A stretch of 64,000 nucleotides of DNA from Haliea sp. (lineage in GTDB: Bacteria > Pseudomonadota > Gammaproteobacteria > Pseudomonadales > Halieaceae), in the NCBI GenBank assembly GCA_016704305.1, contig JADJAL010000026.1, forward strand, positions 1 to 64,000. Reading direction: 5' to 3'. The notes beneath the pieces are model-generated. The model searched no databases. It worked only from the letters and a program-made list of their open reading frames with translations, and was not told the origin of the DNA. The first letter of the stretch is position 1. Every line of letters starts with the position of its first letter. This document shows positions 1 to 8,819 of the stretch, one piece after another. The position numbers and the translations under genes are program-made.

Positions 1-477
1 AGTGCGTTACGATAGACCATCGGCAGGTTCACTTTACTGTTTGACAAAGCTTCCTTTCTCAAAAGGACGTATGCCGATTCTAGTTGATCATCTTTAAGGC
101 TAGTGGGGTCCTGATATACTCCCATTTTTTCCAAGCAGCGTTCGCAGCATTCTTATCTATCAATTAGATCTAGATCGGTATAACCTACGTAAGACCGTCA
201 CAAAAGCAGATTTATAAAATTAAGCCGCCCTAGACATCTGTGCTTCCAAAACGGGTATCTACCTCACTCAAAAATTGGGCTTCATCTGGAGTATTGGCCT
301 TGATCATTTTTCAATCACCGATCTTTTCCAGATGGTGCCTACTTGATGGAGTTCAGTGCAGAGCTTTTAATCACTTCGGAGCATTAGGTTGAAATGCTTC
401 GTGCGAGGAAGAAGTTTTAAGGTAAAAACGCTTCTGTCTAAGTGCGGAGCTCCTTGCCCACACAGCTGCGCCCACCC
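1..477. other. Leading intergenic stretch, no gene seen
   Basis: No convincing coding region, RNA gene or terminator is visible here. By eye the stretch is clearly AT-richer than the GC-rich genes that follow. It lies downstream of the minus-strand gabD stop codon. It could be the edge of an acquired segment or simply a long intergenic region; the window gives no upstream context to decide. Confidence 0.5.
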
Positions 478-1944
478 TCAGTCGTTAACCCCCCCCATAC
501 AAAGATACTTAATCTCCAAATAATCATCGATCCCATACTTGGACCCCTCACGCCCAATCCCGGATTCCTTCACCCCACCAAACGGAGCCACCTCCGTAGA
601 GATAATGCCCTCATTGATGCCAACGATGCCGTAGTCCAGCCCTTCGGCCACACGCCAGATGCGGCCGATGTCGCGGGAGTAAAAATAGGCTGAGAGTCCA
701 AACGGCGTATCGTTGCCAATACGGATAGCCTGCTCTTCTGTCTTGAAGCGGAACAGCGGGGCGACGGGGCCGAAGATCTCCTCGTTGTACACTTCCATGC
801 TGTCGTTCACATTCACGAGTACGGTTGGTTCGTAAAAGTTGCGTCCCAGCGCTTCGTTGCCTTTGCCGCCGGTCAGTACCGTGGCGCCATTGTCCGTGGC
901 CTGCTTGACGATGGAGCTGACTTTGTCGAACGCTGCATCGTTGATCAGCGGGCCGACGGTCACGCCCTGTTCGGCGCCGTTGCCCATCTTGAGTGCGTTC
1001 ACTGCGGCCACCAGTTTCTCGGCAAACGCATCGAATACGGAATCCTGCACCAGGATGCGATTGGCACACACGCAGGTCTGCCCGGCGTTGCGGTATTTGG
1101 CGATGATGGCGCCTTCAACGGCGGCGTCAAGGTCGGCATCGTTGAACACGATGAAGGGGGCGTTGCCGCCCAGCTCCAGCGAGGTCTTTTTCACGGTGGC
1201 TGCGCACTGCGCCATCAACACCTTGCCGATCTCGGTGGAGCCGGTGAAGGTCACCTTGCGCACGATGGTGCTGCTCGTCATCTCGCCGCCTATCGCCCTG
1301 GCGTTGTTGCCGGCAACCACGCTGAAGGCACCGGCGGGGATGCCGGCGCGTTCACCCAGCGCTGCCAGTGCGAGTGCGCACAGCGGTGTTTCGGTGGCGG
1401 GTTTCAATACCACGGTACAACCGGCAGCCAGCGCCGGTGCAACCTTGCGGGTGATCATCGCGATGGGGAAGTTCCACGGCGTGATCGCCGCGACCACGCC
1501 TACCGGTTGCTTCAGTGTAACGATGCGCTGGTTGGGGTTGTTGGCGCTGATGGTGTCGCCGTAAATGCGGCGGCCTTCCTCGGCAAACCACTCGACAAAC
1601 GCCGCGCCGTAGGCCACTTCGCCGCGCGATTCCGCCAGCGGCTTGCCCTGTTCTGCGGTCATGATGCGGGCCAGGTCTTCCTGGTTTGCCATGATCAGCG
1701 CATACCAGCGCTTGAGGATGGCGGAACGCTCTTTGGCGACGACATGGCGCCAGCTTGCAAATGCATTATCGGCCGCTTCAATCGCGCGGCGCGTTTCTGC
1801 CGCGCCGGCGTTGGGGATGGCGATGATTTCTTCTTTGGTCGCGGGGTTGAACACGCCCATGGTCGCGCCGTTATCGGCGTCGACCCAGGCGCCATTGATG
1901 TACAGTTGTGAACGCAGCAGGGTCGGATCGGTCAGTGTCAGCAT
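478..1944 (-). CDS. gabD: NAD(P)-dependent succinate-semialdehyde dehydrogenase
   Basis: This is an aldehyde dehydrogenase of about 488 residues, the usual length for GabD, expected to oxidise succinate semialdehyde to succinate in the cytosol (4-aminobutyrate degradation). Family motifs are clear: ITPWNFP and the cofactor-binding VTFTGSTEIG, the general-base Glu in LELGG near residue 250, and the nucleophilic Cys in GQTCVCANR near residue 290. The C-terminal EVAPFGGVKESGIGREG block is typical of the SSADH subgroup. The open frame continues to a TTG at 1962, but that TTG overlaps the ribosome-binding sequence GGAG, so the ATG at 1944 is preferred. It stands alone, with phoD upstream on the same strand. 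Related glutarate-semialdehyde dehydrogenases cannot be excluded from sequence alone. Confidence 0.88.
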   Translation of the reverse strand: MLTLTDPTLLRSQLYINGAWVDADNGATMGVFNPATKEEIIAIPNAGAAETRRAIEAADNAFASWRHVVAKERSAILKRWYALIMANQEDLARIMTAEQGKPLAESRGEVAYGAAFVEWFAEEGRRIYGDTISANNPNQRIVTLKQPVGVVAAITPWNFPIAMITRKVAPALAAGCTVVLKPATETPLCALALAALGERAGIPAGAFSVVAGNNARAIGGEMTSSTIVRKVTFTGSTEIGKVLMAQCAATVKKTSLELGGNAPFIVFNDADLDAAVEGAIIAKYRNAGQTCVCANRILVQDSVFDAFAEKLVAAVNALKMGNGAEQGVTVGPLINDAAFDKVSSIVKQATDNGATVLTGGKGNEALGRNFYEPTVLVNVNDSMEVYNEEIFGPVAPLFRFKTEEQAIRIGNDTPFGLSAYFYSRDIGRIWRVAEGLDYGIVGINEGIISTEVAPFGGVKESGIGREGSKYGIDDYLEIKYLCMGGVND

Positions 1945-2024
1945 GAGATCTGGATTCTCCAAAAAAGGTGAGAACGCAGTCTACTTGCCCGTGCGACCTG
2001 CAACAACCGCCCTGGCGGGCAATG

Positions 2025-3761
2025 TTAGCTCAGCAACATATCGCTCCGGTTAACCACGAAGGATTTCGCGGCCGCCACGTTCTCGGAGTACTCCCTGGAA
2101 TCGATGGTCGTCACAAACCGGTGCGTCGCCGTGACGTTGTCAGCGGTGAAGACCAGGTGCAGGTATCCACGCCCCACCAGGCCGGCATAGCGCAGGTCAT
2201 CAATGAGGTCGGTGACCAGCGGGCCGAACGCGCCCGCGTTGCCGGGGCCGAGGAGGCCGGGGCCGTCAAAACCGGGTGAGCTCACGCTGGTGCAGCCAAA
2301 CTCCACGCCGGCGATGTTGCCGTCCGGGGTTGTCATCTGCGCAGTCCAGGCGTTGTGCGTGTCACCGGCCAGTACCACGAGTTTGGAGTCCAGTTGCTGC
2401 GCGTAGGCGAGCACGGCATCGCGCTCAAACTCGTAGCCGTCCCAGGCGTCCAGGTTGTACGGAATGGCGCTGTCCAGCAGTGCCTGTTCTTCTGGCGTGC
2501 GATCCTCTGGCGCTTTGCCCTTGGCAGCGACGGCTGCCAGCAGGGCGGCGGTACCTTTGGCCAGATCCAGTTCCGGGGAAAGGCCAGGGTCCAGCGCTTC
2601 CAGCAGCGGCGAGGGGATGTGGTAGCGGCTCATCAACACCTGTTGTCCCAGCACCTGCCAGCGCGCGCTGCTCGTGCTCAAATGGTCGCGCAGCCAGCTT
2701 AGTTGTTCGCCGCCCAGGATCGTGCGGCTGCCATCGGCCATGGCGGCGCGCACGGCGGGTACGTCTATGATGCCGCCGGTGGCAAAGTCGGGGTAATCCA
2801 GTTGCTCATTGCGCCCGACGTGGCGCGTGTCCAGCATCAACAGGTCCAGCAGGTCGCCGTACTGCAGGCGGCGGTAAATGATGTCGTCCATGGTGGTGGG
2901 CGGGCGCACCGGCAGCCATTCGTGCCAGGCCTGGATGGCGGCCAGCCTGCGATCAGCGAAGCTGCCCTCGGTGTCGGGATTGTGGTTTTGCGCGCCATTC
3001 TGCCAGCTATCGTTGGCGATCTCGTGGTCGTCCCAGACCACGATGAACGGGTGGGCCGCGTGTGCTGCCTGCAGGTCTTCATCGCGGTGGTACTGGGCGT
3101 AGCGGGTGCGGTAATCACTGAGTGAAATGATCTCGTTGGCGGGCTCCACAACGCGCCCCAATTCCTCGGCGCGTTCGCTGGCGTAGCCGTCAGCCGAGTA
3201 TTCGTAGAGGTAATCGCCCAGGTGCAGTACGGCATCCACGTCCTGGTTGGCAACTTCCCTGTACACGTTGAAGAACCCTGCCGGGTAGTTGGAGCACGAC
3301 ACCACGGCGAACGAGGCTGCCGCCACCGCGCCCTGCGGCAGGGTGCGGGTTTTGCCGGTGGGGGAGGTCTTGTCGCCGGTCTTGAAGCGGTAGTAGTAGG
3401 TGCTGCCTGCATTCAGGCCTTCGGCATCGACTTTTACGGTGTAGTCGACGTCAGCTGAGGTGGCGCCGGAACCCTCGGCGACGATATTGGCAAAATCAGC
3501 GTCGCTTGCGAGCTGCCACGCAACCTGCACCGGGCCCTCTGCGGCGGTCGGTGTAACGCGGGTCCAGAGAATCACCCGGTCCGTCAGTGGATCGCCCGAG
3601 GCGACGCCGTGGTTGAAATCGGCGGGCACACTGTTGAGTGTGAAGGAGTTGTCCGAGCCGTCGGAGCAGCCGATCAGGTTGCTGCCCAGAAGCGGGATCA
3701 GCGAACCGGCGGCGAGCGCCTTGACGAGGGTGCGGCGTTTAAATCCTGGAGGCGTAGTCAT
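2025..3761 (-). CDS. phoD: PhoD-type alkaline phosphatase (exported)
   Basis: This 578-residue protein matches the PhoD family of Ca/Fe-dependent phosphodiesterase/alkaline phosphatases, which release phosphate from organic esters outside the cytoplasm. The N-terminus has a twin-arginine signal (KRRTLVKALAAG) followed by a hydrophobic stretch and a lipobox-like LIGC, so it may be a Tat-exported lipoprotein. A fibronectin-like N-terminal domain (about residues 45-140) precedes the catalytic domain. Metal-site motifs are visible: FAVVSCSNYP, HLGDYLYEY, VWDDHEIAND and VLAGDTHNAW. The frame is intact. A 13-bp direct repeat lies just upstream at 3794-3834. I saw no clear Pho box, so phosphate control is not established. 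Confidence 0.88.
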   Translation of the reverse strand: MTTPPGFKRRTLVKALAAGSLIPLLGSNLIGCSDGSDNSFTLNSVPADFNHGVASGDPLTDRVILWTRVTPTAAEGPVQVAWQLASDADFANIVAEGSGATSADVDYTVKVDAEGLNAGSTYYYRFKTGDKTSPTGKTRTLPQGAVAAASFAVVSCSNYPAGFFNVYREVANQDVDAVLHLGDYLYEYSADGYASERAEELGRVVEPANEIISLSDYRTRYAQYHRDEDLQAAHAAHPFIVVWDDHEIANDSWQNGAQNHNPDTEGSFADRRLAAIQAWHEWLPVRPPTTMDDIIYRRLQYGDLLDLLMLDTRHVGRNEQLDYPDFATGGIIDVPAVRAAMADGSRTILGGEQLSWLRDHLSTSSARWQVLGQQVLMSRYHIPSPLLEALDPGLSPELDLAKGTAALLAAVAAKGKAPEDRTPEEQALLDSAIPYNLDAWDGYEFERDAVLAYAQQLDSKLVVLAGDTHNAWTAQMTTPDGNIAGVEFGCTSVSSPGFDGPGLLGPGNAGAFGPLVTDLIDDLRYAGLVGRGYLHLVFTADNVTATHRFVTTIDSREYSENVAAAKSFVVNRSDMLLS

Positions 3762-3793
3762 ATACAGGTCCTGATAGTTTAGAGAGGGGGGAA

Positions 3794-3834
3794 TACCGTT
3801 CTTATAGATCCGTTGCCAGAGTACCGTTTTTATA
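3794..3834. repeat. Near-perfect 13-bp direct repeat upstream of phoD
   Basis: TACCGTTCTTATA (3794-3806) and TACCGTTTTTATA (3822-3834) differ at one base and start 28 bp apart. The pair sits 33-73 bp upstream of the minus-strand phoD start, where an operator or paired promoter elements would lie. The copies do not resemble the usual Pho box. The rest of the 3762-4165 gap holds nothing I can assign. Confidence 0.4.
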
Positions 3835-4165
3835 AGGCAGTCATATTACATAGCGCATGAGCATACATTCAGGCCTGCCTTTTGCGCTAGCTGAATTATC
3901 GGCGCTTACTTATAGGCGCTGACTGATAGACGTTAAATCACGGGCGTCAGCCAATCAGGGAAATCATGGCGCATGGCTGCGAGGAATCATTGGCCTGCCC
4001 GGCACCCGCTTTTTGTGACCCATTCACCGCTACTGCCGGCCGCATTTGACAGTCAGGCTGTGCGGGGCGCATCGTGCCCGCTAGATTAACAATTGTCATT
4101 AGCGTCAGCCTTTCGCGCGGCGCATTCGCTGCACCCAGGCCCACCCTGTGAGACAACAAGTATCC

Positions 4166-6504
4166 ATGCGTCTGCGTCGCTTTCTCCTGTTTGCGCTGTT
4201 TATCGTGCCGTGCATTGGCATGGTTTGGGCCTATCTTGCGATCTACGGCTATTTGGGTGCGCGGCAGGGCATGGGCGAAATCACACAGCAGCGCCGCGAC
4301 GCCCAGGCAGAGGTAGCACGGCAACAGCGCCAGAGGGAGAGCATTGCGAACATCCCTGGGGCGAACCCCGCAAGGCTGTCGGAAAAGCAGATCCTGTTCG
4401 GTGACCTGCATGTGCATTCCACCTATTCCTTTGACGCCTACAACGTCAGCCTGCCCATGTACCAGGGCGAAGGGTCGCACCCACCCGGGGACGCCTGCGA
4501 TTTTGCCCGCTACTGTTCGGGCCTGGATTTCTGGTCGATCAACGACCACGCCGAGGCCCTCACGCCCCGGCACTGGTCCTTGACCAAGGAGGCGGTGCGC
4601 CAGTGCAATGCGGTTGCCGGCGATCCGGCCAATCCCGATATGGTGACGTTCCTGGGCTGGGAATGGACCCAGACGGCCCAGGTCGCGGCGCAGCACTACG
4701 GCCATAAAAACGTGATATTTCGCGATACGGGAGAAGGCGACGTGCCGGCGCGCCCGATCGCCGCCTCGGGGATCACGCAACCGCAAGGGATGTCCCTGTA
4801 TGTCGCGAAGCTGCGCCTGATGCTGGTTGCGGGCGTGCGCGATGGCGACAACGAGGCCTTTGTCGAGAAAGTGCGCAGTTGGCTGCGCGGGGATGAGGCG
4901 TTGATTCCCGATGCAGGCGAGCGCCAGCGCTACTACGATTTCGACCGCTACCTCGAGGACCAGGAGCACTTGCTGGCCTGCCCGGAGGGACTCCCTGTGC
5001 GCGGCTTGCCACGTGATTGCCAGGAGAGCGCTGCCACGCCGTCGCAGCTGTTTGCGAAGCTCGATGAGTGGGGGTTCCCACACCTCACCATTCCGCATGG
5101 CAACAGTTGGGGCTTCTACACGCCGCCGCTCAGCAGTTGGGACAAGCAACTGGCGGGAGATTCCGACCCCGAGCGGCAGGAACCACTGATCGAGATATTT
5201 TCCGGGCACGGCAACGCGGAACAATACAAACCGTGGCGCGCTGTCGCGGTGGATGCGAACGGCAACAGCTATTGCCCGGGCCGACCGCCGATTTCACGCC
5301 GACGTGTTGGCGCGCCGGGGAGCTCATCCGCGAGCGCTGCCTGGGAGTGGGCGAATCCGCTGAAGAATGCGAGCGCCGCGCGGTCGCGACGCGCGCCAAA
5401 TATATCCTGACCAAGGATTCCGGCCATTGGATTGTGCCGGGCAGTACGGTGGAAGAATGGCTGGATGCGGGCCAATGTCGCGATTGCTACATGCCGGCGT
5501 TCTCGCATCGCCCCACCAGTTCGGTGCAGTACGGCCTCGCGATACGCAATTTTGCGGATCCGTCGCGCCCGCCCAAGCGGTTTCGCTGGGGGATTATCGG
5601 CTCCTCTGATACGCACACGGCGCGTGCCGGTACGGGTTACAAAGAGATACAGCGATTTAAGATGACCGACTCCGCGCTGACGCTGCTCGGGCCAAAGCCC
5701 TTCCGCTCGGCGAGTGAGCGACTGCCTTATTACGTCGAGTTTCAGCAGGGCAATGGGAGCAGTGCCAGAGGGCCCTACTATGAACGGCAGGCGTCATTTT
5801 ATGGCACCGGCGGCCTGGTGGCGGTGCATGCCCGGGGGCGTGATCGCCAGGCGATCTGGGATGCGCTGCAACGCAAGGAAGTGTACGCGACGAGCGGTGA
5901 TCGCATATTGCTGTGGTTCGACCTGATTGACCAAGCGGAAGGACCGCAGCTGCCCATGGGCAGCATCGCCCTGCGCAATACCACGCCGGAATTTGAGGTC
6001 AGTGCGGTCGGGGCGTTCGAGCAGAAACCGGGCTGTCCCGCCGACAGCCTGCGCGCGCTCTCGACGGATCGCCTGCAACGGCTGTGTGGTGGCGAGTGCT
6101 ATAACCCGGGCGACCGGCGCAAGCGCATTGATCGTATCGAGGTGGTGAAAATCCTGCCGCAGATTGTAGCGGGTGAAGAGGTGGGATCACTGATCGAGGA
6201 TCCGTGGCGGGTGTTGCCCTGCGAGGATGATGGCGACGGCTGCACAGTGCGCTTCAGCGACCCGGATTTTGCCGCCTCCCGGCGCGATGCCGTCTATTAT
6301 GTGCGGGCGCTGCAGGAGGCCTCTCCCACGATCAATGCCGCTAACCTGCGCTGTGAGTACGACGACGCGGGGCAGTGCATGACAGTCAATCCCTGCCGTG
6401 TCTCTGCGCCGCTGGACACCACGGATGACTGCCTGGCGGACGCGCAAGAGCATGCCTGGTCGTCGCCCATCTTTGTGGATTTTGCGCCGCCCAATCGGCC
6501 TTAG
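4166..6504 (+). CDS. DUF3604 family protein, frameshifted in this sequence
   Basis: The protein has an N-terminal hydrophobic anchor (about residues 5-28) and then a DUF3604 body of roughly 780 residues in all. Motifs resembling a PHP-type metallohydrolase are visible: FGDLHVHSTYSFDAY near residue 75, SINDHAE, GWEWTQ, HGNSWG and, in the second half, IGSSDTHTA. DUF3604 proteins are exported and poorly characterised; a metal-dependent hydrolase role is likely but unproven. The coding frame changes at about 5270-5290, inside a GC-rich run reading gcccgggccgacc: the first frame stops at 5410 while the homologous sequence continues in another frame to 6504. A one-base indel explains this. The ATG at 4166 is chosen over the GTG at 4148 because it directly precedes the hydrophobic segment. 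Confidence 0.75.
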
Positions 6505-6672
6505 CTACGGCATCGCTGCGTATACATCCTTGTACCAGTTCGCCGTCAGTTGCGCGAAAACATTGCTGAAACCTGACGACCGTTCGCGCTGGTGTACACT
6601 GTGGCGCGGGTCGCTGTTCGCCCCCATGATTTAAAAACAACGATAACCACCCAACACAATGGAGGACAGCCT

Positions 6673-7101
6673 ATGAACGAAAACAATGTCGCCTACCAGA
6701 TGTCACTGCGGTCGCGGGAGTGCCTCAAGACCAAGGACAAAGCGCGCTGGCTCGCCATGTGGGCCGAGGATGGCATTATCGAGGACCCGATCGGCCCCAC
6801 GATACTCGATCCCGACGGCAAGGGGCATTCGACGCCGGCCGCCCGCGAGGCGTTCTATGACCGCAATATCGCCAACTCGGATATCGAATACATCATCCAC
6901 CAGACGTACACCGCGCACCTGGAATGCGCCAACATCGTCACGCTCAATGTGGTGATGAAGGTCAATGGCAAAACCTACAGCCAGCAGGTCAACGGCGTGT
7001 TCACCTACAGCTGTAATGAAGAAGGAAAATTGACGGCGCTGCGCGGCTTCTGGGAATTCGACGAGGGCATGGCGACCTTCAAGGAAATCGAAGCGGCCTG
7101 A
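6673..7101 (+). CDS. NTF2-like (SnoaL/ketosteroid isomerase fold) protein
   Basis: A 142-residue cytosolic protein with the size and pattern of NTF2-like proteins: an early RSRECLKTKDKARWLAMWAEDGIIEDP segment followed by alternating beta-strand-like blocks. The Asp-Pro after the first helix region is common in SnoaL-like steroid or polyketide isomerases. A strong ribosome-binding sequence (ggagg, 6661-6665) precedes the ATG. It sits next to a thiolase-like gene, so a role in lipid or steroid-type metabolism is possible, but the substrate cannot be told. Confidence 0.75.
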   Translation: MNENNVAYQMSLRSRECLKTKDKARWLAMWAEDGIIEDPIGPTILDPDGKGHSTPAAREAFYDRNIANSDIEYIIHQTYTAHLECANIVTLNVVMKVNGKTYSQQVNGVFTYSCNEEGKLTALRGFWEFDEGMATFKEIEAA

Positions 7102-7130
7102 TGTCTGGTACAGGACGACCAGTAGCAGTA

Positions 7131-7178
7131 AGTCTCGTAGCACTAAGTCTCGTAGAAGGGAGTCTCGTAGAAGGGAGT
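7131..7178. repeat. Three-copy 15-bp tandem repeat between convergent genes
   Basis: AGTCTCGTAG is repeated at 7131, 7146 and 7161, each followed by a five-base spacer (cacta, aaggg, aaggg). This gives a 15-bp period, with a partial fourth copy. It fills the gap between the convergent NTF2-like and thiolase-like genes. No terminator hairpin with a T-run is visible there. Confidence 0.7.
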
Positions 7179-7200
7179 GCCGAGGCGCTATCGTGAGCGC

Positions 7201-8778
7201 CTAGTCGTCCCCGAAGCGGAAAATCTGCCTGGCGTCCTCGTCGTGTACGCGGATGTCGCGTCCGATGGGGCTGGCCTGTTGCAGGGAGCCGGTTATTTCC
7301 GGCTCTGTGCTGGAGGCCAGAAAGCGCTCGCCCGCAGCGGTCTCTCCCAGCACCAGCGCAATATCAGCCTTGTCGCGTCGTGACACCACTGTGTATGACA
7401 CGACGGTGCCGCGCTGCGGGTTCCCGATGATCGGTCGCGCCGGTATATCCGCGCAATTCACTGCCAACTCCTCTGCGCGTCGCCAGTCGATGCTCTCTGC
7501 CCGTGCCGGGTCCGTCGTGAATACAGCGGCGGCGTGCTTGGACAGGATGCCGCCGTTGCCGGTGACCAGCGCACGTGATGGCGCGCCGCGAAGGCGCACT
7601 GCCGTTTCCGCCAGTGCATGCCCGCAGTAGTTATTGCCGGGCCCGCCGAAATAGGGCAAGCCGCCGGTGACCGTCAGGGCGCGAGAGCCGTCGGTGGGCA
7701 GGCCCAATACCTCGCAGGCGGCGTGAACCGCGCACGGAAAACAACTGTAAATATCGATCAGGTCCATGTCGTCGCACTGCGCCTGTGCCCTGTCCATGAC
7801 GGTGGACAACACGCGCTCCATCGCGGCGGAGCGGCCGGGGTCTTCACGTTGCGACAGGAACACATCCACGCCTTCAGCGTACGCCTCCAGGAATACCCAG
7901 CGACGCGGATCAACGCCCAGGCGACGGGCGTGGCCGACGCTGGTGAGCAACACGGCCGAGGCCTGGTTGACGGCGTCCTGCGCCACCAGCAACTTGGAGT
8001 AGGGCAGGCTGATGGGATAGTTGTCGGGACCTGTCTCCGCCAGGTCAGTTGCGGTGTAAGCGCGCGGGAACTGGGCGTGGGGGTTCTGCGCGGCGACGGC
8101 GCTGAACGGTGCCATCAGCCGCGCCATGTAGTTGCGGTGTTGCTGCGGGTCGTGCCCCAACCGGTGCGCCTGCATATTCTCGATAACGGCGTAGGAGCGC
8201 ACCGGGAGCGTCAGCCCGCCGTTGATCTCCTCCGGCGACACAAAGCGCTGGCGGTATTCGCGGTTGTCGAATGAAATGTCGAATGGAATGTCGAACGGGG
8301 CGTCAAAGTCTTCCCGCCAGTCGGCCGCCAGCCCATTGCGCTCTGCGAAGCGCTGGCGCGCGATAGCCTCCGCACCCGTGAGCAGCGCGACCTGCCGTTC
8401 GCCGCGCGCGATGGCGCCCATCAGTTCCACCAGCAGGCGCAACGGTTCCGTGCCGCCGGCCGAGCTGTAAATGCGCTGAGCCGGAGTCGCGCCTATCCGC
8501 CTGGCGATGGATTCCGGTGGATTGCTGCTGCCGCCCAACGGCGATTGCCATACCTTGGCGCTGTCCGAAAACAGTCGGATCACGGCCAGCGCATCGACCT
8601 CTGCAGCCGGCACGCCGGCATCCTGCAACGCGCGCTGGCAGGCGATGGCCGCCAGTTGCATGGGCGCTGTCAACGCCGGTGTGGAGCGCCCATCGAGGCG
8701 CTCGACGTATTGGCCAGCGCCGATGATGATCGGCGTGTTGTCGGCAATCTTCCGCGGCGATTGCGCTGTTATCGGCAT
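7201..8778 (-). CDS. Thiolase-like protein (TLP1 type) with extra C-terminal domain
   Basis: This 525-residue protein is related to acetyl-CoA acetyltransferases, with the layout of thiolase-like protein type 1: a thiolase fold (about 1-400) plus an added C-terminal domain. The position that normally carries the nucleophilic cysteine reads IYSSAGGTEPL, with serines instead, as in mycobacterial TLP1, so ordinary thiolysis is doubtful. Late thiolase-type motifs remain (GGPGNNYCGHALAE, TGNGGILSKHA). A short repeat, FDAPFDIPFDISFD, lies near residue 165 and comes from a 12-bp repeat in the DNA. It lies 41 bp downstream of the M16C peptidase on the same strand. Fatty-acid or sterol-side-chain metabolism is possible but unproven. 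Confidence 0.7.
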   Translation of the reverse strand: MPITAQSPRKIADNTPIIIGAGQYVERLDGRSTPALTAPMQLAAIACQRALQDAGVPAAEVDALAVIRLFSDSAKVWQSPLGGSSNPPESIARRIGATPAQRIYSSAGGTEPLRLLVELMGAIARGERQVALLTGAEAIARQRFAERNGLAADWREDFDAPFDIPFDISFDNREYRQRFVSPEEINGGLTLPVRSYAVIENMQAHRLGHDPQQHRNYMARLMAPFSAVAAQNPHAQFPRAYTATDLAETGPDNYPISLPYSKLLVAQDAVNQASAVLLTSVGHARRLGVDPRRWVFLEAYAEGVDVFLSQREDPGRSAAMERVLSTVMDRAQAQCDDMDLIDIYSCFPCAVHAACEVLGLPTDGSRALTVTGGLPYFGGPGNNYCGHALAETAVRLRGAPSRALVTGNGGILSKHAAAVFTTDPARAESIDWRRAEELAVNCADIPARPIIGNPQRGTVVSYTVVSRRDKADIALVLGETAAGERFLASSTEPEITGSLQQASPIGRDIRVHDEDARQIFRFGDD

Positions 8779-8819
8779 GGGCTGTTGTCTCCAGGTGCTG
8801 GGAATCTGGCGCAGTCGCC

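Noticed and set aside
3947..5224. Long open frame on the minus strand opposite the DUF3604 gene
   Set aside because: It lies opposite a gene with clear family motifs and shows no recognisable protein pattern. GC-rich DNA often leaves such long empty frames.
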